A stretch of 64,000 nucleotides of DNA from Desulfovibrio ferrophilus (GCF_003966735.1 NZ_AP017378.1:2562905-2626904); one strand, 5' to 3'. Positions 36,476 through 45,635 are shown, counted from the first letter of the stretch. Numbers and translations: made by a program. Notes: generated from the sequence alone by a model not told the origin.

Positions 36476-37885
36476 ATGAATCAGAACGACAAACCGCCCC
36501 CAAGCCCGGGGCTTATCACGAGCATCCATTGCCCGCGTCCGGCAAGGGCCGATCCCATCGCCGCGCGCATCAAGGCCAAAACAGCCGATTACTCCAGCTA
36601 TGAATTCACGGAGCCCCAAAGCGGTGCCCTGAACATCTTCTTTGACCTGGTTCAGGAGTTCGAGAGCGAAGAGGATTTCCGAGCCATCTGCGTCATGGTC
36701 CCAAAGGTAATTTTCGGCCTGGACTGCGCCCTATACCTAGTAACTCCCAAGCTCAACCTGCGCTGCATCGCATGCACCGGAAGTGATGCCCTGCACCCAG
36801 GGTTGTTCCAAACCTCGCCAGCAATCCCGCAGCATCCCGACCGGCGGGACGAACACTGGTATTTCCCCATCCGGGCCAACCCCAGACACATCAAAGAACT
36901 GCCCTTTGATCCACCCGGAGACGTCATCGGCTGCCTAGAGGTCCATCCCGCGGAACGCATGGCCTCTGGTGACAGTCTCTTCTGGGAGAAATATGCCAAT
37001 CGCATCGGATTCCAGTTGCACAACCGCATGATGCACGAAACCAACGAACGGCACCTGAGATTCATCCGCAGTCTGGCCAAAGACATCGGCCACAATGTGA
37101 TCGTGCCCAACATGTATTTCAAGCTGTTCTTCAATCGACTCAAACGCACCATCGACCAGCTCGGTCCTCTTCAGCGCCGCATGCTCAACGCGGGCAGCCC
37201 TCACTGCGCCGACGTCATGGACTTGCAGACCAAGCTTGATGCCCAGTTCTCCGAGATCATCACCCACTACGAGCAAACCAGCCTGTACCTTGAAACCCTG
37301 CTCAGGCAGAGCCATTTCGAAAAAGGCCACTATGTTCTGGAGCGTCGGGCCTGCGACATGGTCACCCAGATCATCGAACCCCAATTGCATCACTACCTGC
37401 CACGACTGGCAGAGAATAACATCGAGGTTGACCAGTGCCCCCCCCCGGGCCCATCGCCCGCCAATGAACTGTATGTGGATGTGGGGCTCATGGCCCAAGT
37501 TTACGCCAACCTGTTCTCCAATGCCCTCAAATACACCTCTCCTCCGCAGGACGGCTCGGGACAAGGTAAAAGCCTGTCCTGCTCCATCCAGCGCATCCCT
37601 CATGCCCTGGGCCCCGGCAAACCCGGAATACGATTTGGCCTCTTTACCACAGGCCCCCCCATTCCCGAGGAGACAGGTTCGCAACTGTTCCAGGCAGGAG
37701 TACGCGGCTCCCAAGCCGAAAAAGTGGAAGGCACCGGACACGGTCTGTTCTTCGTCAAACAGATCGTTGAGCTACACGGGGGGCGAGTTGGACAACGAGC
37801 TACGGCGTCTGGAAACGAATTTTACCTGATCCTGCCCGCCACATTAACAGCCAGGCAGGCGGTTGACCTGGAGGCGACTCCATGA
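36476..37885 (+). CDS. Soluble GAF-type histidine kinase
   Basis: 469 residues, no TM helix. Residues about 50-185 resemble a GAF sensor (FFDLVQEFESEEDFRAICVMVPKVIFGLDCALYLVTP). The phosphoacceptor helix is atypical: SLAKDIGHNVIVPNMYFKLFFNRL with His206 in an HNxxxP box. The ATP-binding domain keeps the N box (VYANLFSNALKYTSP) and the G2 box (GTGHGLFFVKQIVELHGG), although G1 reads TTGPPIP. The stop overlaps the start of the next gene (ATGA at 37882). It is probably the active kinase of a two-gene module. Confidence 0.82.
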   Translation: MNQNDKPPPSPGLITSIHCPRPARADPIAARIKAKTADYSSYEFTEPQSGALNIFFDLVQEFESEEDFRAICVMVPKVIFGLDCALYLVTPKLNLRCIACTGSDALHPGLFQTSPAIPQHPDRRDEHWYFPIRANPRHIKELPFDPPGDVIGCLEVHPAERMASGDSLFWEKYANRIGFQLHNRMMHETNERHLRFIRSLAKDIGHNVIVPNMYFKLFFNRLKRTIDQLGPLQRRMLNAGSPHCADVMDLQTKLDAQFSEIITHYEQTSLYLETLLRQSHFEKGHYVLERRACDMVTQIIEPQLHHYLPRLAENNIEVDQCPPPGPSPANELYVDVGLMAQVYANLFSNALKYTSPPQDGSGQGKSLSCSIQRIPHALGPGKPGIRFGLFTTGPPIPEETGSQLFQAGVRGSQAEKVEGTGHGLFFVKQIVELHGGRVGQRATASGNEFYLILPATLTARQAVDLEATP

Positions 37886-39324
37886 TCACCACCCCAGCGC
37901 GTATCCTGAGCATCGAGGATGACAAGAACGTTCGCAATTCCATCGTGGCCTGGTTGGAAGACAGCGGCTTTGAGGTGCTGGAAGCCTCGGACGGAGCCAT
38001 GGGCGTCGATATCTTCCTCGAACAGTCACCGGACCTCGTGCTTCTGGATATGGGCCTGCCCGAACTTTCGGGACTCGAAGTCCTTGAGCGTATTCATCAG
38101 CATTCACCGGAAACACCGGTGGTCATCGTTTCGGCCAACGCCAACATCTCCGATGCCATCGGCGCCTTCAAAGCCGGGGCCTGGGACTATGTCATCAAGC
38201 CCATCCTCAACTTCGACGTGTTGGAACAAACCATCCGCAACTGCCTGGAACGAAGGGCCCTGAAAGAAAAGGTCCGCCGTGCCGAGCAGCGCTACAGGGA
38301 TCTTGTCCAGAACCTGCCCGTGCTGATTTTCACCCTGGACAAGGATCTCACTCTTCGCTTCATCAACGATACCAGCAGCGAAATCCTGGGGTATGCCCCC
38401 GAAGAACTGGTGGATATCCCCGGGAAATTCATGGGTCTGATTGCCTCGGAGAGCCGTGATCAAGTCACCAAAACCCTTGAACAATCCTGCCTCGATAACT
38501 CTGGGTTCGCCCTGGAGTTCAAGATGCGCCACAAGAAGGGCTACCAACTGCGTTTACAGGCCAAGTCCATCGGTTCCGGATGCGATGACAACGACCAATC
38601 CGAGGCCCCCATCAAGGGCATCATCACCGACGTCACCGAGCGGGCCTTCCTGGATAAAGTTCTGGTCCAGCGCGAAAAACTCAACACCTTGGGTGCCGTC
38701 TCCCACGAGTTGGCCCATGAAATCCGCAATCCACTCATGTCCCTGGGAGGATTCGCCAAACGTCTGGCGCAAAAGCACCCGGATATCACCGAGGCTGAGA
38801 TCATTCTCGAACAGGCCCGTCGGCTGGAAGGGCTCATGAACCGCATCAGTGCCTATGTGGCTCCGGTGCCGGTCAAGACCGAAGCGGTCAACGTGTCGGC
38901 CATCATGACATACTGCCTGGACCGACTGACTCCGTGGCTTGTTCCCCGGGGACTGGACGTGCGCCCCAGGCTCGACATGCAGATTGACGACATTCCCTCG
39001 GACGCTGCCCTTCTGACCGAAACCTTTGCCAGTGTCTTGAATCACCTGACCCAAAAAATGAGCACACAGGGCAAACTTATTATCACGACCAGCCAGACTC
39101 CGTCGCACGTTACTGCGGAATTCAACCTCGCCGATGACATGGCCGAGGTTTTGCCTCCTGACGCAGAGACCCTGCTCATGCCTTTTGAAGAAGGCGGTGG
39201 AACTTTGGACCTGGCTCTGGCCTATCGAAACCTGAAAAATCTTGGAGGAATGCTGACTTTTACACTCCAGGACAACGGCAGCGCAATCATCACCGCCTCT
39301 CTGCCCCGGGAACAACCAGCATAG
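37882..39324 (+). CDS. Receiver-PAS-HisKA protein with degenerate ATP-binding domain
   Basis: 480 residues. Receiver domain 1-125 is complete: acidic residues at 12-14, phospho-acceptor Asp56 (LVLLDMGLPELSG) and Lys in DYVIKP. A PAS domain follows (about 140-255). The HisKA helix is intact (SHELAHEIRNPLMSLGG, His279). The C-terminal domain, however, lacks canonical ATP-binding boxes: N-box asparagines are replaced (SVLNHLTQKM), the DxGxG box is missing and G2 reads EEGGGTLDLALA. It is likely a pseudokinase scaffold or phosphotransfer adaptor for the overlapping upstream kinase. Start overlaps that gene's stop. Confidence 0.8.
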   Translation: MITTPARILSIEDDKNVRNSIVAWLEDSGFEVLEASDGAMGVDIFLEQSPDLVLLDMGLPELSGLEVLERIHQHSPETPVVIVSANANISDAIGAFKAGAWDYVIKPILNFDVLEQTIRNCLERRALKEKVRRAEQRYRDLVQNLPVLIFTLDKDLTLRFINDTSSEILGYAPEELVDIPGKFMGLIASESRDQVTKTLEQSCLDNSGFALEFKMRHKKGYQLRLQAKSIGSGCDDNDQSEAPIKGIITDVTERAFLDKVLVQREKLNTLGAVSHELAHEIRNPLMSLGGFAKRLAQKHPDITEAEIILEQARRLEGLMNRISAYVAPVPVKTEAVNVSAIMTYCLDRLTPWLVPRGLDVRPRLDMQIDDIPSDAALLTETFASVLNHLTQKMSTQGKLIITTSQTPSHVTAEFNLADDMAEVLPPDAETLLMPFEEGGGTLDLALAYRNLKNLGGMLTFTLQDNGSAIITASLPREQPA

Positions 39325-39494
39325 CCCATTCTCAGGCGCAGTATGCGAAAAGAAGTGGACTCTCCGCCCACCGGACTATTGAACATCTCAGTGCCATTAG
39401 TCGCCACCACGCAACAACAGAACAGGCCCCACATGTTCAACCATGCGGAGCCTGCTTCGTAATTCCGCCCGATCAGGAGAGGAATGAATGGCGC

Positions 39495-40328
39495 CTAGGA
39501 TTCGCCACCGGACACGATATGAATGTCGCGCTGTGGGAAGGGAATGGAGATGCCATTCTCGTCCAGGGCAAGCTTGATACGCTCGGTCAAATCAAACCGC
39601 GCGCCCCAGTAGTCCTCGGTTTTCACCCAGGGGCGGACCACCAGATTCACGCTGCTGTCCCCAAGCTCGGACACGGCAACAGTGTAGGCAGGGTCATCCA
39701 GCACCCGGGACTCAGCCTCAAGCAACCCCTGCACCACGCTCTTGGCCTTGGCGATATCATCGCCATAGCCGATGCCGATCAGCAGATCGATACGCCTGGT
39801 GTTGTTGGCCGTGGCGTTGGTAATCACATCACCGGTGATCTTGGTGTTGGGTACGATGATCTTCTGGTTATCCGGAGTGGACAGAACCGTATTGCCCAAG
39901 GTCACATTCTTGACCGTCCCGGATACGCCTGCCACGGAGATATAGTCCCCCACGGTGAAGGGCCGAGCCAGAATCAAGACCACGCCCGAAGCAAAGTTTG
40001 CCAGATTATCCTTTACCGCCAGGCCGATGGCCAGACCCAACGTACCCACAATGGCGATGAACGAGGTGGTATCGACCCCCAACTGCCCCAGAGCCGCGAT
40101 GAGCACTGTCAGCACCAGAACATAGAACACGACGTTGCCCACGAAATTCGACAGCAGGATATCCACTTCCCGCTTCTCCAAGGTCCCCTGTGCCGCATCT
40201 CTCACGCGCCGTGCAAACCAGATACCCACCAACAGGATCAACAGCGCCATGAGCAGATCAATTCCATTAACTGTCAACCAGGCAATGATCTGGTCACTAT
40301 GTTTACTGACATCAAAATCGAGATTCAT
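39495..40328 (-). CDS. Small mechanosensitive channel (MscS family)
   Basis: 277 residues from ATG at 40328 (GGGGGAGG five bases upstream). Three TM helices; the third is glycine/alanine-rich (TSFIAIVGTLGLAIGLAVKDNLANFASG), the pore helix of MscS. The beta domain begins ILARPFTVGDYISVAGVSGTVKNVTLGNTVLSTPDNQKIIVPN, and the C-terminal alpha/beta domain follows. Heptameric osmotic safety valve in the inner membrane. Single-gene unit. Confidence 0.92.
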   Translation of the reverse strand: MNLDFDVSKHSDQIIAWLTVNGIDLLMALLILLVGIWFARRVRDAAQGTLEKREVDILLSNFVGNVVFYVLVLTVLIAALGQLGVDTTSFIAIVGTLGLAIGLAVKDNLANFASGVVLILARPFTVGDYISVAGVSGTVKNVTLGNTVLSTPDNQKIIVPNTKITGDVITNATANNTRRIDLLIGIGYGDDIAKAKSVVQGLLEAESRVLDDPAYTVAVSELGDSSVNLVVRPWVKTEDYWGARFDLTERIKLALDENGISIPFPQRDIHIVSGGES

Positions 40329-40385
40329 GAATCCTCCCCCCGAAATGGGGCTCATATTAAGTTCTAAATAGCGGACACCGCCGGT

Positions 40386-41288
40386 CTAATAAGGCGGCTG
40401 TCCTTTTTCCTTGCCGAAAACAAAAGGATAAGCCTGAATGGCCTTCAACGTTTCCAGAGTCATGTCATAGGCGGGCAGATCAATGCGCATGCGCTTGTCC
40501 AGCCGGGCTCGAGTCAGTGCATCGGAGACTGTGGGTTGAGCCATGAGCAGATCCTGCAACTCCCCGCTGGCATAGGCCTTGGACAACCCCTGTTCCAATA
40601 TCCGATGAAGCTCATGATGCTCGCGGGACACGAAAAAGAAAATGGCAAAGGGATAGACCACCACAAGCCGCTCTTCCACCGCCAGGGTGGGGTACTCTTC
40701 ACGATAGGACTCATACTCCGGGTAGACCTCGAAAAGCCCACGCGAAAAAAGATCAAAACGCCCCCAGGCCAACATGGGAAACAGATCCCGATATTGTTCT
40801 CCCTGCACCACGGTAAGTCCTGCGTTCTCCAGAATGGGGATATCAGACCAGCCCCGACCCTGCCCCACACTGAACGCCTGCAAATCCTTCAAGGTCTTAA
40901 CCGTGGACAGACGCTGTTGCGAATCCCTGCGAATGAGCATGATCCGGTATCCACTCCCCAGCCCAAGGTAGATGGGGACATGTACGGCAAGCATCTGCTC
41001 CTCGAATCGGGGATTTGTTCCCGCGACAATGGTATACGGATCGCTTGAGTTGATGACCAGATCGGTATTGCTCAATTGCGACGGGGGATAGCGCACCACG
41101 GAGACATTACCGATGTATCCGCTTTTTTTCAGGGCCAACTCAATCAGGGCCTTATAATACCCCTCCACCGGTCCACGTCCTGGCTCCACCAGCAGTGTCA
41201 CATCCTGCGACAGTCCACCACCGGGTAGCGGGTATGCTCCCATCAGGAATGGGACAAGACAGCACAGGATCATTAAACCTTTACCCAT
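40386..41288 (-). CDS. Orphan periplasmic substrate-binding-like protein
   Basis: 300 residues from ATG at 41288, with AGGAGG upstream. Signal peptide MGKGLMILCCLVPFLMGAYPLPGGG. The mature part looks like a type-2 periplasmic binding fold (TLLVEPGRGPVEGYYKALIELALKKSGY, DLVINSSDPYTIVAGTNPRFEEQMLAVHVPIYLG, LFSRGLFEVYPEYESYREEYPTLAVEERLVVVYPFAIFF), as in SBP_bac_3 proteins that feed either transporters or sensor kinases. No transporter or kinase lies next to it in the same operon. Ligand unknown. Confidence 0.65.
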   Translation of the reverse strand: MGKGLMILCCLVPFLMGAYPLPGGGLSQDVTLLVEPGRGPVEGYYKALIELALKKSGYIGNVSVVRYPPSQLSNTDLVINSSDPYTIVAGTNPRFEEQMLAVHVPIYLGLGSGYRIMLIRRDSQQRLSTVKTLKDLQAFSVGQGRGWSDIPILENAGLTVVQGEQYRDLFPMLAWGRFDLFSRGLFEVYPEYESYREEYPTLAVEERLVVVYPFAIFFFVSREHHELHRILEQGLSKAYASGELQDLLMAQPTVSDALTRARLDKRMRIDLPAYDMTLETLKAIQAYPFVFGKEKGQPPY

Positions 41289-41467
41289 CTGTGTCCTCCT
41301 GAATGAGCATTCCAGATAAGACATTATCAGACATTCTTGCCTCTATTCTATGCCACGCCCCGAACTTTCGGTCCAGCATGGGCTCCAAAATCCTACCTGT
41401 TCACGTTGCTGTTGACCTCTCCCTCCTGCTGCCACTATCAGTAATCAATGCCAACAACAAGGAGGCC

Positions 41468-41616
41468 ATGAAAGTGGCAGGCAAACCCGTCCGCCCAGGT
41501 AAAATCGCCAAGGAACTGGGCTGGAATCAAAGGATGTCTCCAAAGTCATCCAGGAACTTAAAAAGCAGGGCAAGGTCCACTCGCCCAAGCGCTGCTTTTG
41601 GTCAGCAAGCGAATAG
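41468..41616 (+). pseudogene. Small winged-helix regulator gene broken by a one-base frameshift
   Basis: Reading ATG 41468 gives MKVAGKPVRPGKIAKELGW, then the frame is lost. From about 41523 the next frame gives LESKDVSKVIQELKKQGKVHSPKRCFWSASE and a TAG at 41614. Together they match a short MarR-like or winged-helix protein of about 50-60 residues, with the helix-turn-helix (PGKIAKELGLESKDVSKVIQELKKQGKV) complete if one base is added near 41518-41524. The start is uncertain because AAGGAGG abuts the ATG too closely and the same frame is open upstream. A decayed gene or a sequence error. Confidence 0.6.
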
Positions 41617-41847
41617 CCCAAAACACATCACCAACCAAGGCCCGTCTCGGAAGAGTCGGGCCTTGCTCATGACAAGAAGAACCTTTCGTAGGGGCACTTT
41701 ACGCTCCTTTGATTTATGGATACCAACAAATACAATCAATTACTCCTACAAGTATGAACTGTGAACTGCAGCGTCCAAACTCGAATTCGCAATCTCGCAT
41801 CACACGCACCCCACTCTCCCGGAAATGTGCCAGGAAGGTAGCCTGCA

Positions 41848-43359
41848 ATGCCCGACATCCATGTATCCCCACACCGTATCCCCCTGGGAAGTCTCTCCGT
41901 ACCGGTCCATCTGATTATGGTCAGGCCCACCGTGCAGTTTACCTCACAGATCTCTCACCTGCTGGGCTTCAGCAAAACCGACAGCCAACTTCTCGGCATG
42001 GCTGTGGAAGAAGCCTTCGGGAATGCAATCAGACATTTCTCTGGCCCTGTGGAGGGGGAGGCCATCGACGTGGAATTCTGCGTTCATGAAAATTCGCTGG
42101 TAATCTCCATTCGCGAAAGAGGTATTCCTTTCACCCCACAGCAAGGGCAGCGCTACACTCCCGACGATCTCGAAAACATGGACATGCCCGGACTAGGCAC
42201 ACTGCTCATGCAAAAGGCCGTGGATTCCCTCGAATTTTTGAGCCACGGGCGCAAGGGCAAGGAGACCCGCCTAATCAAGACCATCCCCTATGGGGCGCTG
42301 CCCCAGGAACTGCTGGAGGTCCAGCCTGTGCGGCGCGGGCGCGATCGTCCCACGGTCAAGAACGCCATCGTCCGCCCCGCTACCCGGGAGGAACTCCCTC
42401 ATATCTGCCAGCTGGCTTGGCGCTGCTACGGCTATACCCAGGAAGCCTTTCTCTATGATCTCGAGGCGCTGACCGAAGCATTCGACAAGGGAACCTTCGT
42501 ACCAGTGGTGGCCATCGACCCGGCCAGCAACCAGATGGTCTGGCACGCGGGCCTGAAGATTCATGATCCGAATGTCCCTGTGGGCGAGATGGGGCTGGCT
42601 TTCATCGACCCGGCCTTCCGTTGCCCAGGGGCGACACAACAGATGGCGGACGCCGTCACCGCCATGGCGAAGAAAGCCGGGCATCGTGGAACCTTCGACT
42701 GCTCGGTGACCACCCACACCTTTTCTCAGAAGGCCATGCAGAACTGCTATGGTTCCAGGCCATGCAGCATCATGCTGGCCATTACTGCCTCGGGGATGCA
42801 TGCCAAAGAACTGGCAACGTCGGTCCAACCCAAGGGCTCGGTGGTCAACCATTACCGTGCCTTCGACCGCTCTCCTGCCACGGTGTACGTTCCCGAGCGA
42901 CATAGAACAATGGTCTCCAACATCTACGGCTGGCTTGAATTGCCCCGGGAAATTGGAACCCCAGACACTGAGTACCCTCTGGGCGAATCCAGAGTCAGTG
43001 TCTTCCCGTTGCCCGACGAGCTGAACGTGGTGTTCATCATAGTGCATGCCATCGGACCCGATACAGCGAAAGAGATTGCAGAAGCCTTGCGCCAGTGCAA
43101 ACGCGAGCGACGGGATGCCGTATACGCCTTTCTCCCTTTGGGTGCTCCCGCCAGCCCTATGCTTGTAGAAGAATGCGAAGCACTGGGACTCTCCTTTGCC
43201 GGAGTCATGCCTCATATCCATGATGGTGATGACCGCATGCTCATGCAGCGAGTTGACATCGTACTGGATATGGACACCATCCGTGTCTACGGCGAACAGT
43301 CCAAACAGCTCTTCGATTACATTCAGCGGGAACAGCAGAGAGTCGATCAGGGGGTGTGA
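41848..43359 (+). CDS. RsbW-like HATPase fused to a GNAT-like domain
   Basis: 503 residues. Residues 1-150 are an anti-sigma-type GHKL domain: N box (LLGMAVEEAFGNAIRHF), G1 region (ISIRERGIPFTPQ, with Glu where the usual Asp is) and G2 (MPGLGTLLMQKAVDSLEFLSHGRKGKETRLIK). Residues about 170-325 look like a GNAT acetyltransferase fold (IVRPATREELPHICQLAWRCYGY...GEMGLAFIDPAFRCPGATQQMADAVTAMA). The last 150 residues (NVVFIIVHAIGPDTAKEIAEALRQC...) are a third region I do not recognise. It may combine serine phosphorylation with acetylation or ligand sensing. It precedes the yifB remnant. Confidence 0.75.
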   Translation: MPDIHVSPHRIPLGSLSVPVHLIMVRPTVQFTSQISHLLGFSKTDSQLLGMAVEEAFGNAIRHFSGPVEGEAIDVEFCVHENSLVISIRERGIPFTPQQGQRYTPDDLENMDMPGLGTLLMQKAVDSLEFLSHGRKGKETRLIKTIPYGALPQELLEVQPVRRGRDRPTVKNAIVRPATREELPHICQLAWRCYGYTQEAFLYDLEALTEAFDKGTFVPVVAIDPASNQMVWHAGLKIHDPNVPVGEMGLAFIDPAFRCPGATQQMADAVTAMAKKAGHRGTFDCSVTTHTFSQKAMQNCYGSRPCSIMLAITASGMHAKELATSVQPKGSVVNHYRAFDRSPATVYVPERHRTMVSNIYGWLELPREIGTPDTEYPLGESRVSVFPLPDELNVVFIIVHAIGPDTAKEIAEALRQCKRERRDAVYAFLPLGAPASPMLVEECEALGLSFAGVMPHIHDGDDRMLMQRVDIVLDMDTIRVYGEQSKQLFDYIQREQQRVDQGV

Positions 43360-43398
43360 TCCGGACCAGCTCTAGCCCGGCGCAATGATTTTGACAGG

Positions 43399-43537
43399 CT
43401 AGAGGGGATTGCGGTCCATGGTGCGATAATTCACGGCTTCGGCCAGTTGCGGCACCCCGATGTGCTCAGCGCCTTCAAGATCGGCAATGGTGCGGGCAAT
43501 GCGCAGAATCCGCGTATAGGCGCGGGCCGACAGGCCA
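43399..43537 (-). pseudogene. Fragment of the yifB/comM 3' end
   Basis: On the minus strand the region encodes [19 protein letters not shown]...[11 protein letters not shown] and a stop, the last 46 codons of a YifB/ComM protein. The upstream part of the gene is absent; the reading frame before it is unrelated. The intact yifB is at 51925-53454. Nucleotides 43427-43537 match its 3' end except at one position; the very last codons differ (RTMDRNPL here, RSLDRGKS there). It marks one edge of the cassette. Confidence 0.85.
43427..43537 (-). repeat. Left copy of the yifB 3'-end direct repeat
   Basis: 111 bp identical to 51953-52063 except one base in GGTGCG(g/a)GCAATG. The copies have the same orientation and are about 8.5 kb apart. 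Identity stops abruptly at CAGGCCA on one side and loses continuity at TAATTCACGG on the other. Confidence 0.95.
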
Positions 43538-43633
43538 TGAATTGGCAGCAGGTGCCTTTGCCCCATAAAACAGAGAACTCCTTTGAATAAAGCCCCCGCA
43601 CACGAAGACACTCAGGGGATAGGTAGGAAGCGT

Positions 43634-43671
43634 TTAAAAAAACCGGGCCCCGGACACATGCCGGGACCCGG
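43634..43671 (-). terminator. Intrinsic terminator of the lyase-TRAP operon
   Basis: Stem CCGGGCCCCGG/CCGGGACCCGG (one mismatch; 43643-43671) followed on the minus strand by seven T residues. It is 97 nt past the dctM stop. Confidence 0.85.
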
Positions 43672-43767
43672 AGGGGACTGGTCAACGCAGAGATCATGAG
43701 TTGAGTTCTGCGCTGACCTCCCGAATCGACGCCCTGGGAGTTCTTAGGGCGACACCATGGAGCCTGT

Positions 43768-45045
43768 CTATTGCATCATGTGATTCGGGATAAAGAGAAC
43801 GATATCGGGACACAGGATCAACACGACCATCACCAACACCAGGATCAGCAAGTATGGCAGAACGCCCATGGACAGCTTTTCGATACTCACCTTGCCCAAG
43901 TCGCAGGCCACGAACAGACAGAGACCCACAGGTGGGGTGACCTGACCGATGGACAGCGTCAGCACCAACAACACCCCGAAATACACGGGGTCGATGCCTG
44001 CAGACATAATCACCGGGTGGAAAATGGGAGCCATGAGGACCACGGCCACGGCATTATCCAGGAACGTGCCCACCACCAGCAAGGATGCACAAATCATGAA
44101 CAACAGAATGGAAGGATTTGTGGAGACGCTAAGCATGGAGTTGGTCAGAGCCTGAGGAATCTGTTCGCTGGCCATCAGGTAGCTAAAACAATGGGCCGTA
44201 GCTACCAGGAACATGATGACCGCTGCGCTTTTGGCGGTACTCAGCACGACTTCGTAAAGTCGCTTATTGTCGAGCTGCTTGTAAACATATCGACCTATAA
44301 TCAGGCCGTAGACCACGGCTACAACCGCCGCCTCAGTGGGTGTGAACACACCACCGTAGATACCGCCCAGAATGATCAATGGCATGAGCAATGCCAGCGA
44401 GGCGTCTTTGATGGCTTTCATGGTCTGGCCTAAGCCCACCTTATCGCCACCGCCATAGCCATGGCGCTTGGCAACCACGTAGTTCACACTCATGAGCGCA
44501 CTGCACATAAGCAGACCGGGCAGGACACCACCCAAGAACAGTTTACCCACGGATGCGCCGGTGATGACGCCGTACAGGACCATGGTGATACTCGGGGGGA
44601 TGAGCAGACCAATGGTGCCCGACGCAGCAACGCAAGCAGCGGAGAACACGCGAGAGTATCCCTTCTCACGCATAGGGCCGACCATAACCGAACCGATGGC
44701 CGCGGTTGTGGCCGGGGCCGAACCGGAGATGGCACCGAAGAATGTGCATGCCGCCGTGGCCACGTGCGCCAGACCGCCCGGAAAGCGCCCGAAGAAACAG
44801 TTGGCCAAGTTCACCAGGCGTGAGGACACACCACCCGAGGACATGATGTTTCCCGCCAGGATAAAAAACGGAATGGCCATCAGAGTGAACGAATCGACAC
44901 CGCCGTAGGCCTTTTGAACCAACACCATCAGCGGCACATGACTGTGCATGACAAGGGCCACCAGCGAGGACAGCCCCAAGGCCACAGCGATGGGTACGCC
45001 GACGAGAACGAATATAAAAAAGCTAAGAAAGAGGGTGGTTCCCAT
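43768..45045 (-). CDS. dctM: TRAP transporter large permease (DctM)
   Basis: 425 residues from ATG at 45045, after TAGGGG. About twelve TM segments. Sequence signatures: MAIPFFILAGNIMSSGG, AACTFFGAISGSAPATTAAIGSVM, TIGLLIPPSITMVLYGVITGASVGKLFLGGVLPG and TPTEAAVVAVVYGLIIG. It forms the sodium-driven transport core with DctQ. The gap to dctQ is 10 nt. It is the last gene of the operon and is followed by a terminator. Substrate probably a small organic acid, inferred from the lyase neighbour. Confidence 0.93.
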   Translation of the reverse strand: MGTTLFLSFFIFVLVGVPIAVALGLSSLVALVMHSHVPLMVLVQKAYGGVDSFTLMAIPFFILAGNIMSSGGVSSRLVNLANCFFGRFPGGLAHVATAACTFFGAISGSAPATTAAIGSVMVGPMREKGYSRVFSAACVAASGTIGLLIPPSITMVLYGVITGASVGKLFLGGVLPGLLMCSALMSVNYVVAKRHGYGGGDKVGLGQTMKAIKDASLALLMPLIILGGIYGGVFTPTEAAVVAVVYGLIIGRYVYKQLDNKRLYEVVLSTAKSAAVIMFLVATAHCFSYLMASEQIPQALTNSMLSVSTNPSILLFMICASLLVVGTFLDNAVAVVLMAPIFHPVIMSAGIDPVYFGVLLVLTLSIGQVTPPVGLCLFVACDLGKVSIEKLSMGVLPYLLILVLVMVVLILCPDIVLFIPNHMMQ

Positions 45046-45055
45046 AATTATACCC

Positions 45056-45553
45056 CTAGGATTTGCCAAGGATGGTTTGGACATGCATCAGCGCGTGGTA
45101 CAGGACGTTGAGGGCCATAAACAGGCTGCCGATGGGCACAGCGAGGTAGACAATACCCACGGGAATAAAGCCCATGGAGGACGAGACCTGTCCCAGGGAC
45201 AGAACCCGCGAGGCCACCACGACACCATCCGTGACGAAGACCCACAGAAACCACAGGCACAGAGCGTCGGCGATCAGGAACATACCCGCCTGGAGCCTCG
45301 GATTGCCGATACGCTCGATGAAGTAGGACACCTTGATATGTGTATTTTCGTAGAAGGCCACACTGGCACCGCAGAAGGTCAGCCAGATGAAGATGTAACG
45401 TGCCAGCTCTTCAGACCAGGACAGCGGATCTTGGAACACGTAGCGGCAGACCACCTGCGCGAAGATCAGCAGGGTCATCATCGAAAAGGCCACCGCGATC
45501 AGCATGGACAGGTATTTGTTAAAGAACGTGTTCACCGCTCGCAGCAATTGCAT
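45056..45553 (-). CDS. dctQ: TRAP transporter small permease (DctQ)
   Basis: 165 residues, four TM helices, with the family core RYVFQDPLSWSEELARYIFIWLTFCGASVAFYENTHIKVSYF. It stabilises the DctM subunit in the inner membrane. Translation of dctM starts 10 nt after its stop. A perfect 15-bp hairpin separates it from dctP. Confidence 0.93.
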   Translation of the reverse strand: MQLLRAVNTFFNKYLSMLIAVAFSMMTLLIFAQVVCRYVFQDPLSWSEELARYIFIWLTFCGASVAFYENTHIKVSYFIERIGNPRLQAGMFLIADALCLWFLWVFVTDGVVVASRVLSLGQVSSSMGFIPVGIVYLAVPIGSLFMALNVLYHALMHVQTILGKS

Positions 45554-45576
45554 GGGGAGACTCCTTTGCGGCAGGG

Positions 45577-45610
45577 CGTTCGTGGGCGGGATAAATCCCG
45601 CCCACGAACG
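45577..45610 (-). promoter_or_regulatory. Perfect hairpin between dctP and dctQM
   Basis: A 15-bp perfect stem (CGTTCGTGGGCGGGA with its complement) closes on a 4-nt loop at 45592-45595. No T-run follows on the minus strand, so it is more likely to protect the dctP message or limit dctQM expression than to terminate strongly. Confidence 0.7.
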
Positions 45611-45635
45611 TTGGGGGTGTTGATCAGTAACTGAC

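Noticed and set aside
41303-41764. 153-codon frame around the small winged-helix gene
   Set aside because: It follows only the front part of the frameshifted gene, then reads unrelated sequence; no conserved content after the shift.
43399-43611. Independent 70-residue gene at the left edge of the cassette
   Set aside because: Its conserved part is only the yifB C-terminus and the codons before it resemble nothing; treated as a fragment.
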